Source of the DNA: an uncultured Clostridia bacterium
GTDB taxonomy: Bacteria; Bacillota; Clostridia; Oscillospirales; Acutalibacteraceae
Direction of reading: 5' to 3'
Length of the DNA: 56,447 nucleotides
Assembly (NCBI GenBank): GCA_944384815.1
Contig: CALWUW010000014.1
Span: 1 to 56,447 of the forward strand
Positions 17,459 to 25,273 of the stretch are shown here, piece by piece. Position 1 is the first letter of the stretch; each line of letters opens with the position of its first letter. Below the pieces are notes generated by a model that was not told the DNA's origin, did not search any database, and saw only the letters and a program-made list of their open reading frames with translations. Position numbers and translations under genes: made by a program.

Positions 17459-18344
17459 CGTTCTTTCTTCGGAGCCTGTTTTCGCTCCGTCAGTTGCTTT
17501 CCGGGATGAAACGGAGCCGGCGGGTTTGATCCGCCGGCTTTCCTTTCTCCGAAACGATCTTCGGAAAACAAAACCTTTGATCCATTGCATCACCAATCCC
17601 ATTTCCATTAACGACTGCGCCAATGCGATCTTGGCCTGCGGAGCCCGCCCCATTATGGCGGAGCACCCTTTGGAAACGGAAGAAATCACCCTTTCCGCCA
17701 AAGGGCTGGCTTTAAATCTGGGAAATATCACCGACGCGCGAATGCAGTCCATGAAGATTTCCGCGGCGGCCGCCTGCAAAGCCGGTATTCCCTTTGTATT
17801 GGATGCGGTGGGCGTGGCCTGCAGCCACCTTCGTCTTTCCTACGCCCGGGATCTGATCCGCCAGTCTCCCCCTTCTCTCATCAAGGGGAACATTTCGGAA
17901 CTGAAAGCTCTTTGCGGTGCTTCCTCCCATGCGGTGGGCATTGACGCGGGAGAAGCGGACCGCATCACAAACGAGACTCTTCCCCAGACCCTTAGCATGC
18001 TTCAGGAATACGCCGGCAAGCAACACTGCACCCTGCTTTGCACCGGCGCAGAAGATCTGGTAGTGGAACCGCAGCGGGTTCTTGGCATCAAAAACGGATG
18101 CCCGGAAATGAGCCTTCTTACTGGGACCGGCTGCATGGTCAATGTTTTGGCCGCCTGTTTCCTTACCGTAGGCTCCCCCTGGGAAGCCGCCGTACTGGCT
18201 GTGGGGCTGATGGGCATTTGCGGGGAAGCTTCCGCCAAAGCTCCCGGGCCCGGCTCCTTCCGCGCCCAGCTTCTAGACGCATTATATGGCCTTTCCGACC
18301 AGGAATTTATGGAACGCCTGCGTCTGGACTTTCTCACCCCCTGA
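17448..18344 (+). CDS. thiM: Hydroxyethylthiazole kinase ThiM
   Basis: Phosphorylates the hydroxyethylthiazole moiety taken up from outside, consistent with ThiW next to it. The 298-residue ribokinase-like protein has a ~30-residue N-terminal extension before the family start. Signatures are KPLIHCITNPISINDCANAI near residue 41, the AEHP loop, IKGNISELKAL near residue 144, and the catalytic anion hole in LTGTGCMVNVLAA near residue 224. The ATG lies inside the end of thiW. thiE follows after about 50 bp. Confidence 0.95.
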   Translation: MTDNVLSSEPVFAPSVAFRDETEPAGLIRRLSFLRNDLRKTKPLIHCITNPISINDCANAILACGARPIMAEHPLETEEITLSAKGLALNLGNITDARMQSMKISAAAACKAGIPFVLDAVGVACSHLRLSYARDLIRQSPPSLIKGNISELKALCGASSHAVGIDAGEADRITNETLPQTLSMLQEYAGKQHCTLLCTGAEDLVVEPQRVLGIKNGCPEMSLLTGTGCMVNVLAACFLTVGSPWEAAVLAVGLMGICGEASAKAPGPGSFRAQLLDALYGLSDQEFMERLRLDFLTP

Positions 18345-18396
18345 TTTTACCTTTGAAATCTTGCCGGAATGCCGGAATCTAAGGAGATGTTTATAC

Positions 18397-19056
18397 ATGG
18401 CCCATCAAAGCACACAAAAACCGGATGTGACCCTATATCTGGTAACGGACAGCACCGGGCTGGAGGAATCCCAATTTCTCCAAAAAGTAGAAAGCGCCTG
18501 CCGGGGTGGTATCACCTTACTGCAGCTGCGGGAAAAGGAACGTTCCGGTCGGGAATATCTGGAACTGGCACAAAAAACCAAAGCCATTACCGACGCTTAC
18601 GGCATTCCTCTGCTGATCGACGACCGGGTGGATATTGCCCTGGCCGCGGACGCTGCGGGAGTCCATCTGGGCCAGAGCGATCTTCCCCTTTGGGCCGCCC
18701 GTAAGCTTTTAGGGCCCCATAAAATTCTGGGTGCCACCGCCAAAACCGTAGAACAGGCGTTAAAAGCCCAGGAAGAAGGGGCTGACTATCTGGGAGTAGG
18801 GGCTATTTTCCCCACAACTACAAAAGTGGTTACTGTTCTCACCAAAGTGGAAACGCTGGCGGAGATCTGCAAAACTGTTTCCATCCCCGTTGTGGCCATC
18901 GGCGGACTGAATGCCCAGCGCCTTTCCGTTCTGGAACAGGTACCTGTGGCGGGTGTTTCGGTGGTTTCGGCCATTATGAAGGCTCCGGACCCAGAACAGG
19001 CTGCCAAAGAGCTCAAGGAAAGAGTTTTGGAACTTCGGAGAGGATGCGGCCGATGA
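18397..19056 (+). CDS. thiE: Thiamine phosphate synthase
   Basis: Joins HMP pyrophosphate and thiazole phosphate to give thiamin phosphate. It is a TIM barrel of 219 residues. Recognisable segments are TLLQLREKE near residue 47, LIDDRVDIALAADAAGVHLG near residues 78-97, LGATAKT near residue 116, ADYLGVGAIFPTTTK near residue 130 and VVAIGGL near residue 166. The ATG follows AAGGAG (18381-18386). The stop overlaps the thiD start in an ATGA quartet. Confidence 0.95.
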   Translation: MAHQSTQKPDVTLYLVTDSTGLEESQFLQKVESACRGGITLLQLREKERSGREYLELAQKTKAITDAYGIPLLIDDRVDIALAADAAGVHLGQSDLPLWAARKLLGPHKILGATAKTVEQALKAQEEGADYLGVGAIFPTTTKVVTVLTKVETLAEICKTVSIPVVAIGGLNAQRLSVLEQVPVAGVSVVSAIMKAPDPEQAAKELKERVLELRRGCGR

Positions 19057-19880
19057 ACCCGGATTTTATTGTTATGACCATCGCCGGCTCGGATTCCGGC
19101 GCGGGAGCAGGGATCCAGGCCGATCTGAAAACTATTTTCGCCTTTGGCGGCTACGGAACCTGCGCCATCACGGCGCTGACAGCCCAAAACACCCAGGGGG
19201 TAAAACAGGTGCTCCCTGTCTCCGGCGAATTTCTGCGCTGTCAACTGGAAACTTTATGGGAAGATCTTCCGGCACAGGCGATAAAAATCGGTATGTTGCC
19301 CCATGAGGAAAGCACTCTGGCCGTGGAACGCTTCCTTCAGGAACACCCGGAAGCTCCCGTGGTGCTGGATCCGGTGATGGTTTCCACCAGCGGCACCCGG
19401 CTTTTGGGAGAAAGCGCTCTCAACGCGTTGCAGGAGAAGCTGTTCCCCAAAGCCACTCTGATCACCCCCAACCGGCCGGAAGCGGAAGTCCTTTGGGGCA
19501 GGACCATAGGCAGCCGTGAGGAAGCGGAAGCGGCCTGCCGGGATATTTCCCAAATCTTCGGTTGCTCCGTGCTGCTGAAAGGCGGCCATTTTCAGGAAGA
19601 TGCTTCCAGTTCTGCGGATTTCCTCTGGGATAGAAAAAACGGGAAAATCACTTGCTTTTCTCTTCCCCGGATTCTTTCCCAAAACTCCCACGGCACCGGA
19701 TGCACCCTTTCCTCCGCCATTGCCTGCGGACTGGCGAAAGGGTTCTCCCTGGAAAAAAGTGTGGAACAGGCCAAGGCGTATGTTTTCGGCGCTTTGCAAA
19801 ACGGTATGGATCTGGGAAAAGGAAACGGCCCGCTGAACCATGGATATGCGCTGAAAGCTCCCTGCCACGGACGCGATTAA
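19053..19880 (+). CDS. thiD: Bifunctional hydroxymethylpyrimidine/phosphomethylpyrimidine kinase
   Basis: Phosphorylates HMP and HMP-P to the pyrophosphate used by ThiE; HMP-P comes from ThiC upstream. It is a ribokinase-fold protein of 275 residues with TIAGSDSGAGAGIQADLKT at the N-terminus, VLDPVMVSTSG near residue 106, LITPNRPEAEVL near residue 137 and the catalytic SHGTGCTLSSAIAC near residue 213. The ATG at 19053 overlaps the thiE stop and is 9 nt after GGAGAGG; the ATG at 19044 abuts that site. The stop codon lies inside the terminator hairpin. Confidence 0.96.
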   Translation: MNPDFIVMTIAGSDSGAGAGIQADLKTIFAFGGYGTCAITALTAQNTQGVKQVLPVSGEFLRCQLETLWEDLPAQAIKIGMLPHEESTLAVERFLQEHPEAPVVLDPVMVSTSGTRLLGESALNALQEKLFPKATLITPNRPEAEVLWGRTIGSREEAEAACRDISQIFGCSVLLKGGHFQEDASSSADFLWDRKNGKITCFSLPRILSQNSHGTGCTLSSAIACGLAKGFSLEKSVEQAKAYVFGALQNGMDLGKGNGPLNHGYALKAPCHGRD

Positions 19881-19896
19881 GCGTCCGTTTCTTTTT
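19867..19896 (+). terminator. Intrinsic terminator overlapping the thiD stop
   Basis: An 8-bp stem (ACGGACGC 19867-19874 with GCGTCCGT 19881-19888) is followed by TTTCTTTTT. The loop holds the thiD stop codon, so terminating ribosomes would cover the hairpin. Confidence 0.75.
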
Positions 19897-19905
19897 AGGC
19901 GCCTA

Positions 19906-19934
19906 TTGCGCCTTGCCGCAAAAATAAGTATACT
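19906..19934 (+). promoter_or_regulatory. Promoter for TIM-barrel isomerase gene
   Basis: TTGCGC (19906-19911) and TATACT (19929-19934) are separated by 17 bp, about 30 bp before the start codon. Confidence 0.65.
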
Positions 19935-19965
19935 CAAAGAAAACAATTGCAAAGGATGTACTTCT

Positions 19966-20802
19966 ATGCCGCAAAACGGAATTCTCCCCTCCGCCTTTTC
20001 CCCTAAACTTTCCGTGTTTTATGCGCATATTCAGGAAGGCGCCCGGCAAAAGGAAATCCCTCTGGAAGAAGCGCTGGAGCTGGTTTACAGCTGGGGCGCC
20101 AGAGGTGTGGATGTGGAATACACGCCCCAGCTGGATGTTTCCGCCCTTGGGAAAGCCCTCCGGTCTGCCGGATTTTCGGTTTCCTGTTTGTATGGTTTTT
20201 ATGACTTTTTGCAGGATCCCCGGGGAGAGAAAGCCTTCCCGCAGATCCAGGCCGCTTTGGAGCTGGGCGCCGGCACGGTTATGCTGATCCCCGGATTTTA
20301 TAAAGGAGATCGGGAGCAGGAGTGGAACTCCATGGTGGCGGCTATGGACACCGTTTGCCAATACGCGGCAAACCATAAAGTGGCCGTGGCGGTGGAGGAT
20401 TTCGACCACAGCGCCAGCCCTACCTCCACCTGGGAACAGATCCAGGCTCTTTGCCAATCTCTCCCCCTTTTAAACGTAACCTTCGATACGGGGAATTTCT
20501 TCTACAGCCAGGAGGATCCTTTAACCGCCTTTCACGCACTGAAGGACAGGATCGTTCACGTGCACTGCAAAGACCGCTCCCTTCAGCCGGTCCCCTGCGA
20601 AACGCCCACCCTCCGGCCGGACGGCACAGCCATGTTTTCCTCCCCTGTGGGAACCGGCTGCATTCCCATGAAAGAGATCTTTTCCCTTCTGCGCTCCCAG
20701 GGGTATCAAGGGTATCTGACAGCGGAGCATTTCGGCTCCCTGTGCCAGATGGAAACCCTTCAAAAATCCCTGCAGTGGATGCAGGAACAGATACAGCTAT
20801 AG
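19966..20802 (+). CDS. Sugar phosphate isomerase/epimerase-like TIM-barrel protein
   Basis: A 278-residue member of the xylose isomerase-like TIM barrel (AP_endonuc_2) family. Putative metal ligands are in the expected strands: Glu in VAVEDFDHS near residue 144, Asp in VTFDTGNFFY near residue 174, His in IVHVHCKDR near residue 198 and Glu in LTAEHFGSL near residue 253. Such proteins isomerise or epimerise sugars or related polyols; the exact substrate cannot be read from sequence. It is separated from thiD by a terminator and has its own promoter, so it is probably unrelated to thiamin synthesis. Confidence 0.85.
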   Translation: MPQNGILPSAFSPKLSVFYAHIQEGARQKEIPLEEALELVYSWGARGVDVEYTPQLDVSALGKALRSAGFSVSCLYGFYDFLQDPRGEKAFPQIQAALELGAGTVMLIPGFYKGDREQEWNSMVAAMDTVCQYAANHKVAVAVEDFDHSASPTSTWEQIQALCQSLPLLNVTFDTGNFFYSQEDPLTAFHALKDRIVHVHCKDRSLQPVPCETPTLRPDGTAMFSSPVGTGCIPMKEIFSLLRSQGYQGYLTAEHFGSLCQMETLQKSLQWMQEQIQL

Positions 20803-20820
20803 TAACAATTTTCCCCATAG

Positions 20821-20866
20821 AAAAGGCCCTGAAGCGGGTATCCTCCCGCCGCAGGGTCTTTTCTTT
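20821..20866 (+). terminator. Intrinsic terminator after isomerase gene
   Basis: An imperfect long stem (AAAAGGCCCTG...GCGGG with CCCGC...CAGGGTCTTTT) is followed by a T-rich run. Confidence 0.8.
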
Positions 20867-21002
20867 TCATTCTATATTATTATATAAAGCATCTATATTC
20901 TATAAAGCAGCAGAGCAAAATCCCCGAAAAACGAAAGCTGCGAAACTGAGAAGCTAGGGAGGAGAAATCAGAAAATCAGGGAACACGGAAGCGGCAAAAA
21001 TC

Positions 21003-21051
21003 GGGAAATGGTAAATCGCAAATCGTAAACCGTAAACCCTAAACAGCAAAC
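21003..21051. repeat. Heptamer-periodic repeat (NNNAAAY)
   Basis: Seven consecutive 7-nt units share a trailing AAAY core: GGGAAAT, GGTAAAT, CGCAAAT, CGTAAAC, CGTAAAC, CCTAAAC and AGCAAAC. It lies in the convergent gap downstream of the MATE gene. Confidence 0.8.
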
Positions 21052-21128
21052 CAAGAAATCCACACCCCAGAGACCCGGAATTTCAGGGATTTTCAGGATC
21101 CTTTCTCGCTTTTTCTTTTTCCGAAGCT

Positions 21129-22580
21129 TTAAACCGTACCGGCAGTCTTGGCTTCCGGAGACAGGCGCCCAGGCCCTTCCCGGCGCTCCCAGTCTTTATA
21201 TAAGAACAGCGCCACTACAGCTGCCAGCAACTCCGCTGCCGGGAAAGACACCCAAACCCCCGTAGCTCCCATTCCCAGCGGGCCGGCTAAAAGCAGAGCC
21301 AAAGGCGGGATCACCAAAAGCTGACGAATCAGCGAAATAGCCAGGGAACGTCCGCCCTTCCCCAGCGCCTCGAATACACCGGAAAAAACTACGCCAACGG
21401 AAGACACCACAAACCCCAAGCTGATGATCCCCAGAGCCTGTACGCCGCTTTCCAGCAGTTCTCCCTGTGCCTGGAAAAGCCCCATGATCTGCTGGGGCGC
21501 TAAAAGGAACACCAGTGTCCCCGCTGCCATCAGCAAAACCGTCACCAAAGAGCTGCATTTCACCGTCTGTTTCATCCGATCCCATTTTCCCGCTCCGTAA
21601 TTATAGCTTACAATGGGGCGCATTCCCTGAATCAAGCCGCTGCCCGGCATATAGACAAAGGTCTGCAGTTTAAAATACAGCCCCAAAATCGCCACGCCGA
21701 CTTGGGAAAGCCCGGCCAAAATCCCGTTGAGGATCCCCACTAAAATAGAAGGCAGGGACATCATAATAGCTGAGGGAATGGTCACGCTGTATATATCCCG
21801 CAAAATTTTACCGTTTAACTTAAAATTCCGCAGGCTGAGATGGATTTCTCCGCTATGCCGTACAAAGCAGAAAAAGGAAAGGGAAGCCGCCGCGATCTGC
21901 CCCAAAATCGTGGCCACCGCCGCGCCCTTTACTCCCATGCCCGGAAGGCCAAAGGCTCCGAAAATAAAAAGGGGATCCAGCACAATATTCAACCCTGCTC
22001 CAAAGGCCTGCATGGCCATGGGGAACAGCATGCTGCCCATAGCCTGAAACATCTTTTCCGTATAAAGATGAAACATATTCCCGAAGGAAAGGCACAGCAC
22101 AATAGAGCTATATTCATACCCCATTTTCAGGATCTCCGGATCCTGGGAAAACAAAGAGAGAAACGGACCGCTGCCCAGCCATCCGATAATAACAAACAAT
22201 ATGGAATGCAGAAGGCTGAAATAAAAGCCATGAGCCGCCGCAGAATCCACCGCTTTTTGATTTCCGGCTCCTAAGTTTCGGGCAATGCAGGCATTCAGCC
22301 CCACGCCAAAACCCACCGCTACCGCCAGCGCCAGATTTTGCAGGGGAAACGCCAAGGAAACAGCCGTTAAAGCATCCTGGCTGATTTGGGCTACAAAGAT
22401 GCTGTCCACAATATTATACATGGACTGGATCAGCATAGAGATCATAGGGGGAATTGCCATCCGCATTAAAAGGGGAAATACCGGACGGGTTCCCATAGGG
22501 TTTTCTATGGTTGTCTCCAAACTCAAGTTTGCGGCAGCGGCACCTTCCGAAAAACCGCTTTTACTTGGATTTCTTTTCAT
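21129..22580 (-). CDS. MATE-family multidrug/sodium antiporter
   Basis: A MATE exporter of about 483 residues with twelve predicted membrane helices, moving cationic drugs or metabolites outward against Na+ or H+. The conserved first-helix block PPMISMLIQSMYNIVDSIFV and the later VSYNYGAGKWDRM block, typical of clostridial MATE proteins, are visible. The start is uncertain. The ATG at 22580 lies 12 nt after GGAGG; the ATG at 22592 abuts that site, and the one at 22631 has none. The gene is preceded by a promoter, a leader and a terminator-like hairpin, suggesting attenuation control. The substrate is unknown. Confidence 0.92.
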   Translation of the reverse strand: MKRNPSKSGFSEGAAAANLSLETTIENPMGTRPVFPLLMRMAIPPMISMLIQSMYNIVDSIFVAQISQDALTAVSLAFPLQNLALAVAVGFGVGLNACIARNLGAGNQKAVDSAAAHGFYFSLLHSILFVIIGWLGSGPFLSLFSQDPEILKMGYEYSSIVLCLSFGNMFHLYTEKMFQAMGSMLFPMAMQAFGAGLNIVLDPLFIFGAFGLPGMGVKGAAVATILGQIAAASLSFFCFVRHSGEIHLSLRNFKLNGKILRDIYSVTIPSAIMMSLPSILVGILNGILAGLSQVGVAILGLYFKLQTFVYMPGSGLIQGMRPIVSYNYGAGKWDRMKQTVKCSSLVTVLLMAAGTLVFLLAPQQIMGLFQAQGELLESGVQALGIISLGFVVSSVGVVFSGVFEALGKGGRSLAISLIRQLLVIPPLALLLAGPLGMGATGVWVSFPAAELLAAVVALFLYKDWERREGPGRLSPEAKTAGTV

Positions 22581-22640
22581 AGTTTCTGCCATCCTCCGTT
22601 TCTTGCCAGGGCCAGGGCTTCGCTCTCTCATTGCGCACGC

Positions 22641-22696
22641 AAAAAGAGGCCATATATTTCTCTGTTTAACTCAGAAACAGAAAAATATATAGCCTC
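22641..22696 (-). terminator. Leader terminator (attenuator) upstream of MATE gene
   Basis: On the minus strand a 22-bp stem (22696-22675 with 22667-22646; two pairs are G-U) and a 7-nt loop are followed by TTTTT. It lies between the promoter and the start codon, so most transcripts should stop here unless the hairpin is prevented. Confidence 0.85.
22666..22686 (-). other. Possible leader peptide ORF in the MATE attenuator
   Basis: AGGAGG (22698-22693) is followed after 6 nt by ATT-TTT-CTG-TTT-CTG-AGT-TAA, encoding a hydrophobic hexapeptide (start, F, L, F, L, S). It overlaps the 5' arm of the terminator stem, as in ribosome-stalling attenuators of antibiotic resistance genes. The ATT start is rare, so this is tentative. 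Confidence 0.35.
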
Positions 22697-22769
22697 CTGC
22701 TTAAGTACACAGGCACGTCTTCGCTTTGCGGACATATCCGAAAAACGAATTCCAATGCGGGCAAGGCCT

Positions 22770-22798
22770 ATTCTAACATCTCTCCTGCCCAATGTCAA
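22770..22798 (-). promoter_or_regulatory. Sigma-A promoter of the MATE gene
   Basis: A consensus TTGACA (22798-22793) and TAGAAT (22775-22770) are separated by 17 bp on the minus strand. The predicted start near 22763 gives a ~180-nt leader. Confidence 0.85.
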
Positions 22799-22813
22799 TG
22801 GGGCAATTCATTT

Positions 22814-24307
22814 TCAGACCGATTGTACAAACCGCAAAAATGCCGCTTTTCCCTCTTCCGTACGTTTGAAAACGCCTGCGTCCTCCAACACCCGGGCAAA
22901 CACCAGCCCGGTTTCCCATTCCACCACGGAACGGGGATCCTGCCGGGAAAAATCATAAGCCCCGCGGAAACCTTCCACCCAGTCCGCGTGCTTTTCCGTC
23001 ATCGGGTCTCCCAAAAGCGATCTGCCCGCTTCCAGCTTGGCAGCCACCGCCTCCAGCTCTTCCTTCAGCCGAGCCGGCAGCACAGCCAATCCCATGACTT
23101 CAATTAAGCCAATGTTTTCCTTTTTAATGTGATGCAGCTCCTGATGGGGATGGAAAACGCCCAAAGGATGCTCCGGCGTAGTTATATTATTCCGGAGAAC
23201 CAGATCCATCTCAAAATCCTCTCCCCGCTTTCTGGCAATAGGAGTTATGGTGTTATGGGGCTCTCCCTCTGTTTCCGCGAAAATAAAAGAAGATTCGTCT
23301 GTGTAGGCTCTCCAGGCTCCCAGGATCCGGTCCGCCAGATCCGCTAAACGCTTCGGATCTTTTCCGGAAATCCGAATCACAGACATAGGCCAGCGAACGA
23401 TCCCAGCCTGAATGTCTTTAAACCCTGAAAACTGCAGAACGGTCTCCACCGGCGCCTTTTCCATGGCAAAGGTATACCGTCCGCCCTGAAAATGTTCATG
23501 GGAAAGGATGGATCCCCCTACAATGGGAAGATCTGCGTTGGAACCTATAAAATAATGAGGAAATTGCTCTACAAAACTTAGCAGCTTTTGAAAACAAGAT
23601 TTATCAATCTGCATAGGCGTATGCCGGCTGTTAAACACAATGCAGTGCTCGTTATAGTACACATACGGAGAATACTGCAGGAACCAGGGCTCTCCCTCCA
23701 CGATGATAGGAATGGGACGATGATTCTGCCGGGCCGGATGATTCACCCTTCCGGCATATCCTTCATTTTCCGGACAAAGCTGGCACAGCGGGTATCCTCC
23801 GGTGGGAAGGGTCCTGGCTGCTGCGATGGCTTTAGGATCTTTTTCCGGTTTGGAAAGGTTGATGGTAATATCCAAATCGCCGTATGGCGTGGAAACCATC
23901 CATTTTTTATCTTTGGCGATACGGTCACGACGAATATAGTTGGTATTCTGGCTGAAAGCATAATACCAGTCTGTAGCTTTTTCCGGAGAATCGCCATAGA
24001 ATTCCCGGAATTTTTCCATCACCTGGGACGGTCTGGGCGTAAGGCGCCCCATAAGCATGGTGTCAAACAGATCTCTATAAACCACAGAATCCTCTTTCAA
24101 AAGCCCACGGGCACAAGCATTGTCTGTAAGTTCTTTCAGCAAATCACTTACTTTTACTTCTTCCTTTTCTTCTATTATAGGGTCGGAAAAAGAGTCCAGC
24201 TGCATTGCTTCCAAAAGAGAATTGACTGCCCATATTTTCTCACAGGGCTCAATCAATCCGTTTTTCTCTGCATAATTTACCAGTCTTGCGATGGCTTTAT
24301 CCACCAT
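22814..24307 (-). CDS. galT: UDP-glucose--hexose-1-phosphate uridylyltransferase (class 2 GalT)
   Basis: Transfers UMP from UDP-glucose to galactose-1-phosphate in the Leloir pathway. The 497-residue length and the N-terminal VDKAIARLVNYAEKNGLI are typical of the Gram-positive GalT type rather than the ~350-residue E. coli type. Conserved segments are YNEHCIVFNSRHTPM near residue 220, DLPIVGGSILSHEHFQGG near residue 260 and HPLGVFHPHQELHHIKKENI near residue 377. No galK or galE is adjacent. A good promoter lies about 50 bp upstream. Confidence 0.94.
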   Translation of the reverse strand: MVDKAIARLVNYAEKNGLIEPCEKIWAVNSLLEAMQLDSFSDPIIEEKEEVKVSDLLKELTDNACARGLLKEDSVVYRDLFDTMLMGRLTPRPSQVMEKFREFYGDSPEKATDWYYAFSQNTNYIRRDRIAKDKKWMVSTPYGDLDITINLSKPEKDPKAIAAARTLPTGGYPLCQLCPENEGYAGRVNHPARQNHRPIPIIVEGEPWFLQYSPYVYYNEHCIVFNSRHTPMQIDKSCFQKLLSFVEQFPHYFIGSNADLPIVGGSILSHEHFQGGRYTFAMEKAPVETVLQFSGFKDIQAGIVRWPMSVIRISGKDPKRLADLADRILGAWRAYTDESSFIFAETEGEPHNTITPIARKRGEDFEMDLVLRNNITTPEHPLGVFHPHQELHHIKKENIGLIEVMGLAVLPARLKEELEAVAAKLEAGRSLLGDPMTEKHADWVEGFRGAYDFSRQDPRSVVEWETGLVFARVLEDAGVFKRTEEGKAAFLRFVQSV

Positions 24308-24358
24308 ATTCTGCCGCCTTTCTCGCCGCTTTGGCGAACCTTTCTTTCTCTTGCTATT

Positions 24359-24387
24359 ATTATAAAGCTTCCTATTCCTTTACGCAA
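24359..24387 (-). promoter_or_regulatory. Promoter for galT
   Basis: TTGCGT (24387-24382) and TATAAT (24364-24359) are separated by 17 bp on the minus strand. Confidence 0.75.
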
Positions 24388-24427
24388 GAATCTTCACTCA
24401 ACCCCTAGGTTTTTTCTTTGGAATTTT

Positions 24428-24459
24428 AAAAAGGCAGTGCCCGCAGGCACTGCCTTTTT
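24428..24459. terminator. Terminator after lipoprotein gene
   Basis: A perfect 14-bp stem (24428-24441 with 24446-24459) with a CGCA loop has A- and T-tracts built into its ends. It ends the minus-strand lipoprotein gene 13 bp after its stop. Confidence 0.9.
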
Positions 24460-24472
24460 CCCAAAAAATATC

Positions 24473-25048
24473 TTATTTGGCTTCGAACTCTTCTTCGCAG
24501 ATCACGCCACCTTCATTGTCCGTATAACGAACAATAACTGTCACGCCTTCTTCTTCTACAATAGCCTGAACGCTGCTGGCCACAGTCTCAAACGTGCTGG
24601 CCTGGGATTCCATGCCAGCTTCCAGAGCTTCCGCAAGAGTTGCTTTCTCTTCGTCGTCAAAATCTTCCTGGAATTCATAGATATACACCAGCGCCGAGCC
24701 TTCCGCAACGACCTCAATATTCATGCCCTGTTCCTTCATGGACTCGATCATGGGCTTCAGCTGCTCCTGGAGAATATCGGAATTGATGTATTCTTCCAGA
24801 GTTGCAAATTTTCCGGTGGATCCACCCTCTTCGGAGTCTTCAGAAGACTCTTCCGGCTCTTCTTGGGATTCTTCCGATTCTTCAGACTCTTCCTTAGATT
24901 CTTCCTTGGACTCCTCCTTGGATTCCTCTGTCTGGGAAGATACCTGAGAATTGTCTTCCTGCTCAACAGTAGGAGCCGTGGAGCAGCCGGCGAACACAGA
25001 AGCAACCAACAAAGTCAGCGCAATCATACTTGCCAATAATTTTTTCAT
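24473..25048 (-). CDS. Lipoprotein with Glu/Ser-rich linker and DUF4854-like domain
   Basis: A 191-residue secreted lipoprotein. The N-terminus MKKLLASMIALTLLVASVFA is a signal peptide ending at the lipobox FAGC, with Cys22 the lipidation site. Residues 30-75 are an acidic spacer of repeated EES/KEES units. The C-terminal ~110 residues (from KFATLEEYINSDILQEQ) form a small alpha/beta domain that I match to DUF4854 of clostridial lipoproteins; no enzymatic motif is present. It has its own promoter and terminator. Function unknown, probably envelope-associated. Confidence 0.82.
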   Translation of the reverse strand: MKKLLASMIALTLLVASVFAGCSTAPTVEQEDNSQVSSQTEESKEESKEESKEESEESEESQEEPEESSEDSEEGGSTGKFATLEEYINSDILQEQLKPMIESMKEQGMNIEVVAEGSALVYIYEFQEDFDDEEKATLAEALEAGMESQASTFETVASSVQAIVEEEGVTVIVRYTDNEGGVICEEEFEAK

Positions 25049-25104
25049 AAAAGTATGCCTTCCTTCCTCAAATACCGCTTTTGCGGAAAAATTAAACCCT
25101 TTGC

Positions 25105-25133
25105 ATTATAGCGCCTTCTTTTCTTTTTTGCAA
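25105..25133 (-). promoter_or_regulatory. Promoter for lipoprotein gene
   Basis: TTGCAA (25133-25128) and a perfect TATAAT (25110-25105) are separated by 17 bp on the minus strand. Confidence 0.75.
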
Positions 25134-25195
25134 GTGGTTATCCGCAAATTTTATGTTTTAGCGCACCGAAAAAATTTCTATTCTTTCGCTTTTTA

Positions 25196-25204
25196 TGGTA
25201 TACT
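25196..25204 (+). promoter_or_regulatory. Extended -10 element upstream of asparaginase gene
   Basis: TGg followed by TATACT (25199-25204) lies about 70 bp before the start. No good -35 is visible, as is common for extended -10 promoters. Confidence 0.5.
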
Positions 25205-25273
25205 ATGAAATATCTTCTTAAAATTCATTATTCACTTTTTGTTTTTATGTTTAATCAGGAAAGGAAAATTTTA

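Larger units (their letters stand above)
20803..21128. other. Non-coding gap between convergent genes
   Basis: This 326-bp gap carries the terminator at 20821-20866 and the heptamer-periodic repeat at 21003-21051. Nothing else is recognisable; the remainder is purine-rich on the plus strand. Confidence 0.7.

Noticed and set aside
22697-22763. Known riboswitch class in the MATE leader
   Set aside because: I looked for guanidine, preQ1, TPP, SAM and purine core motifs in the 67-nt leader before the terminator and saw none.
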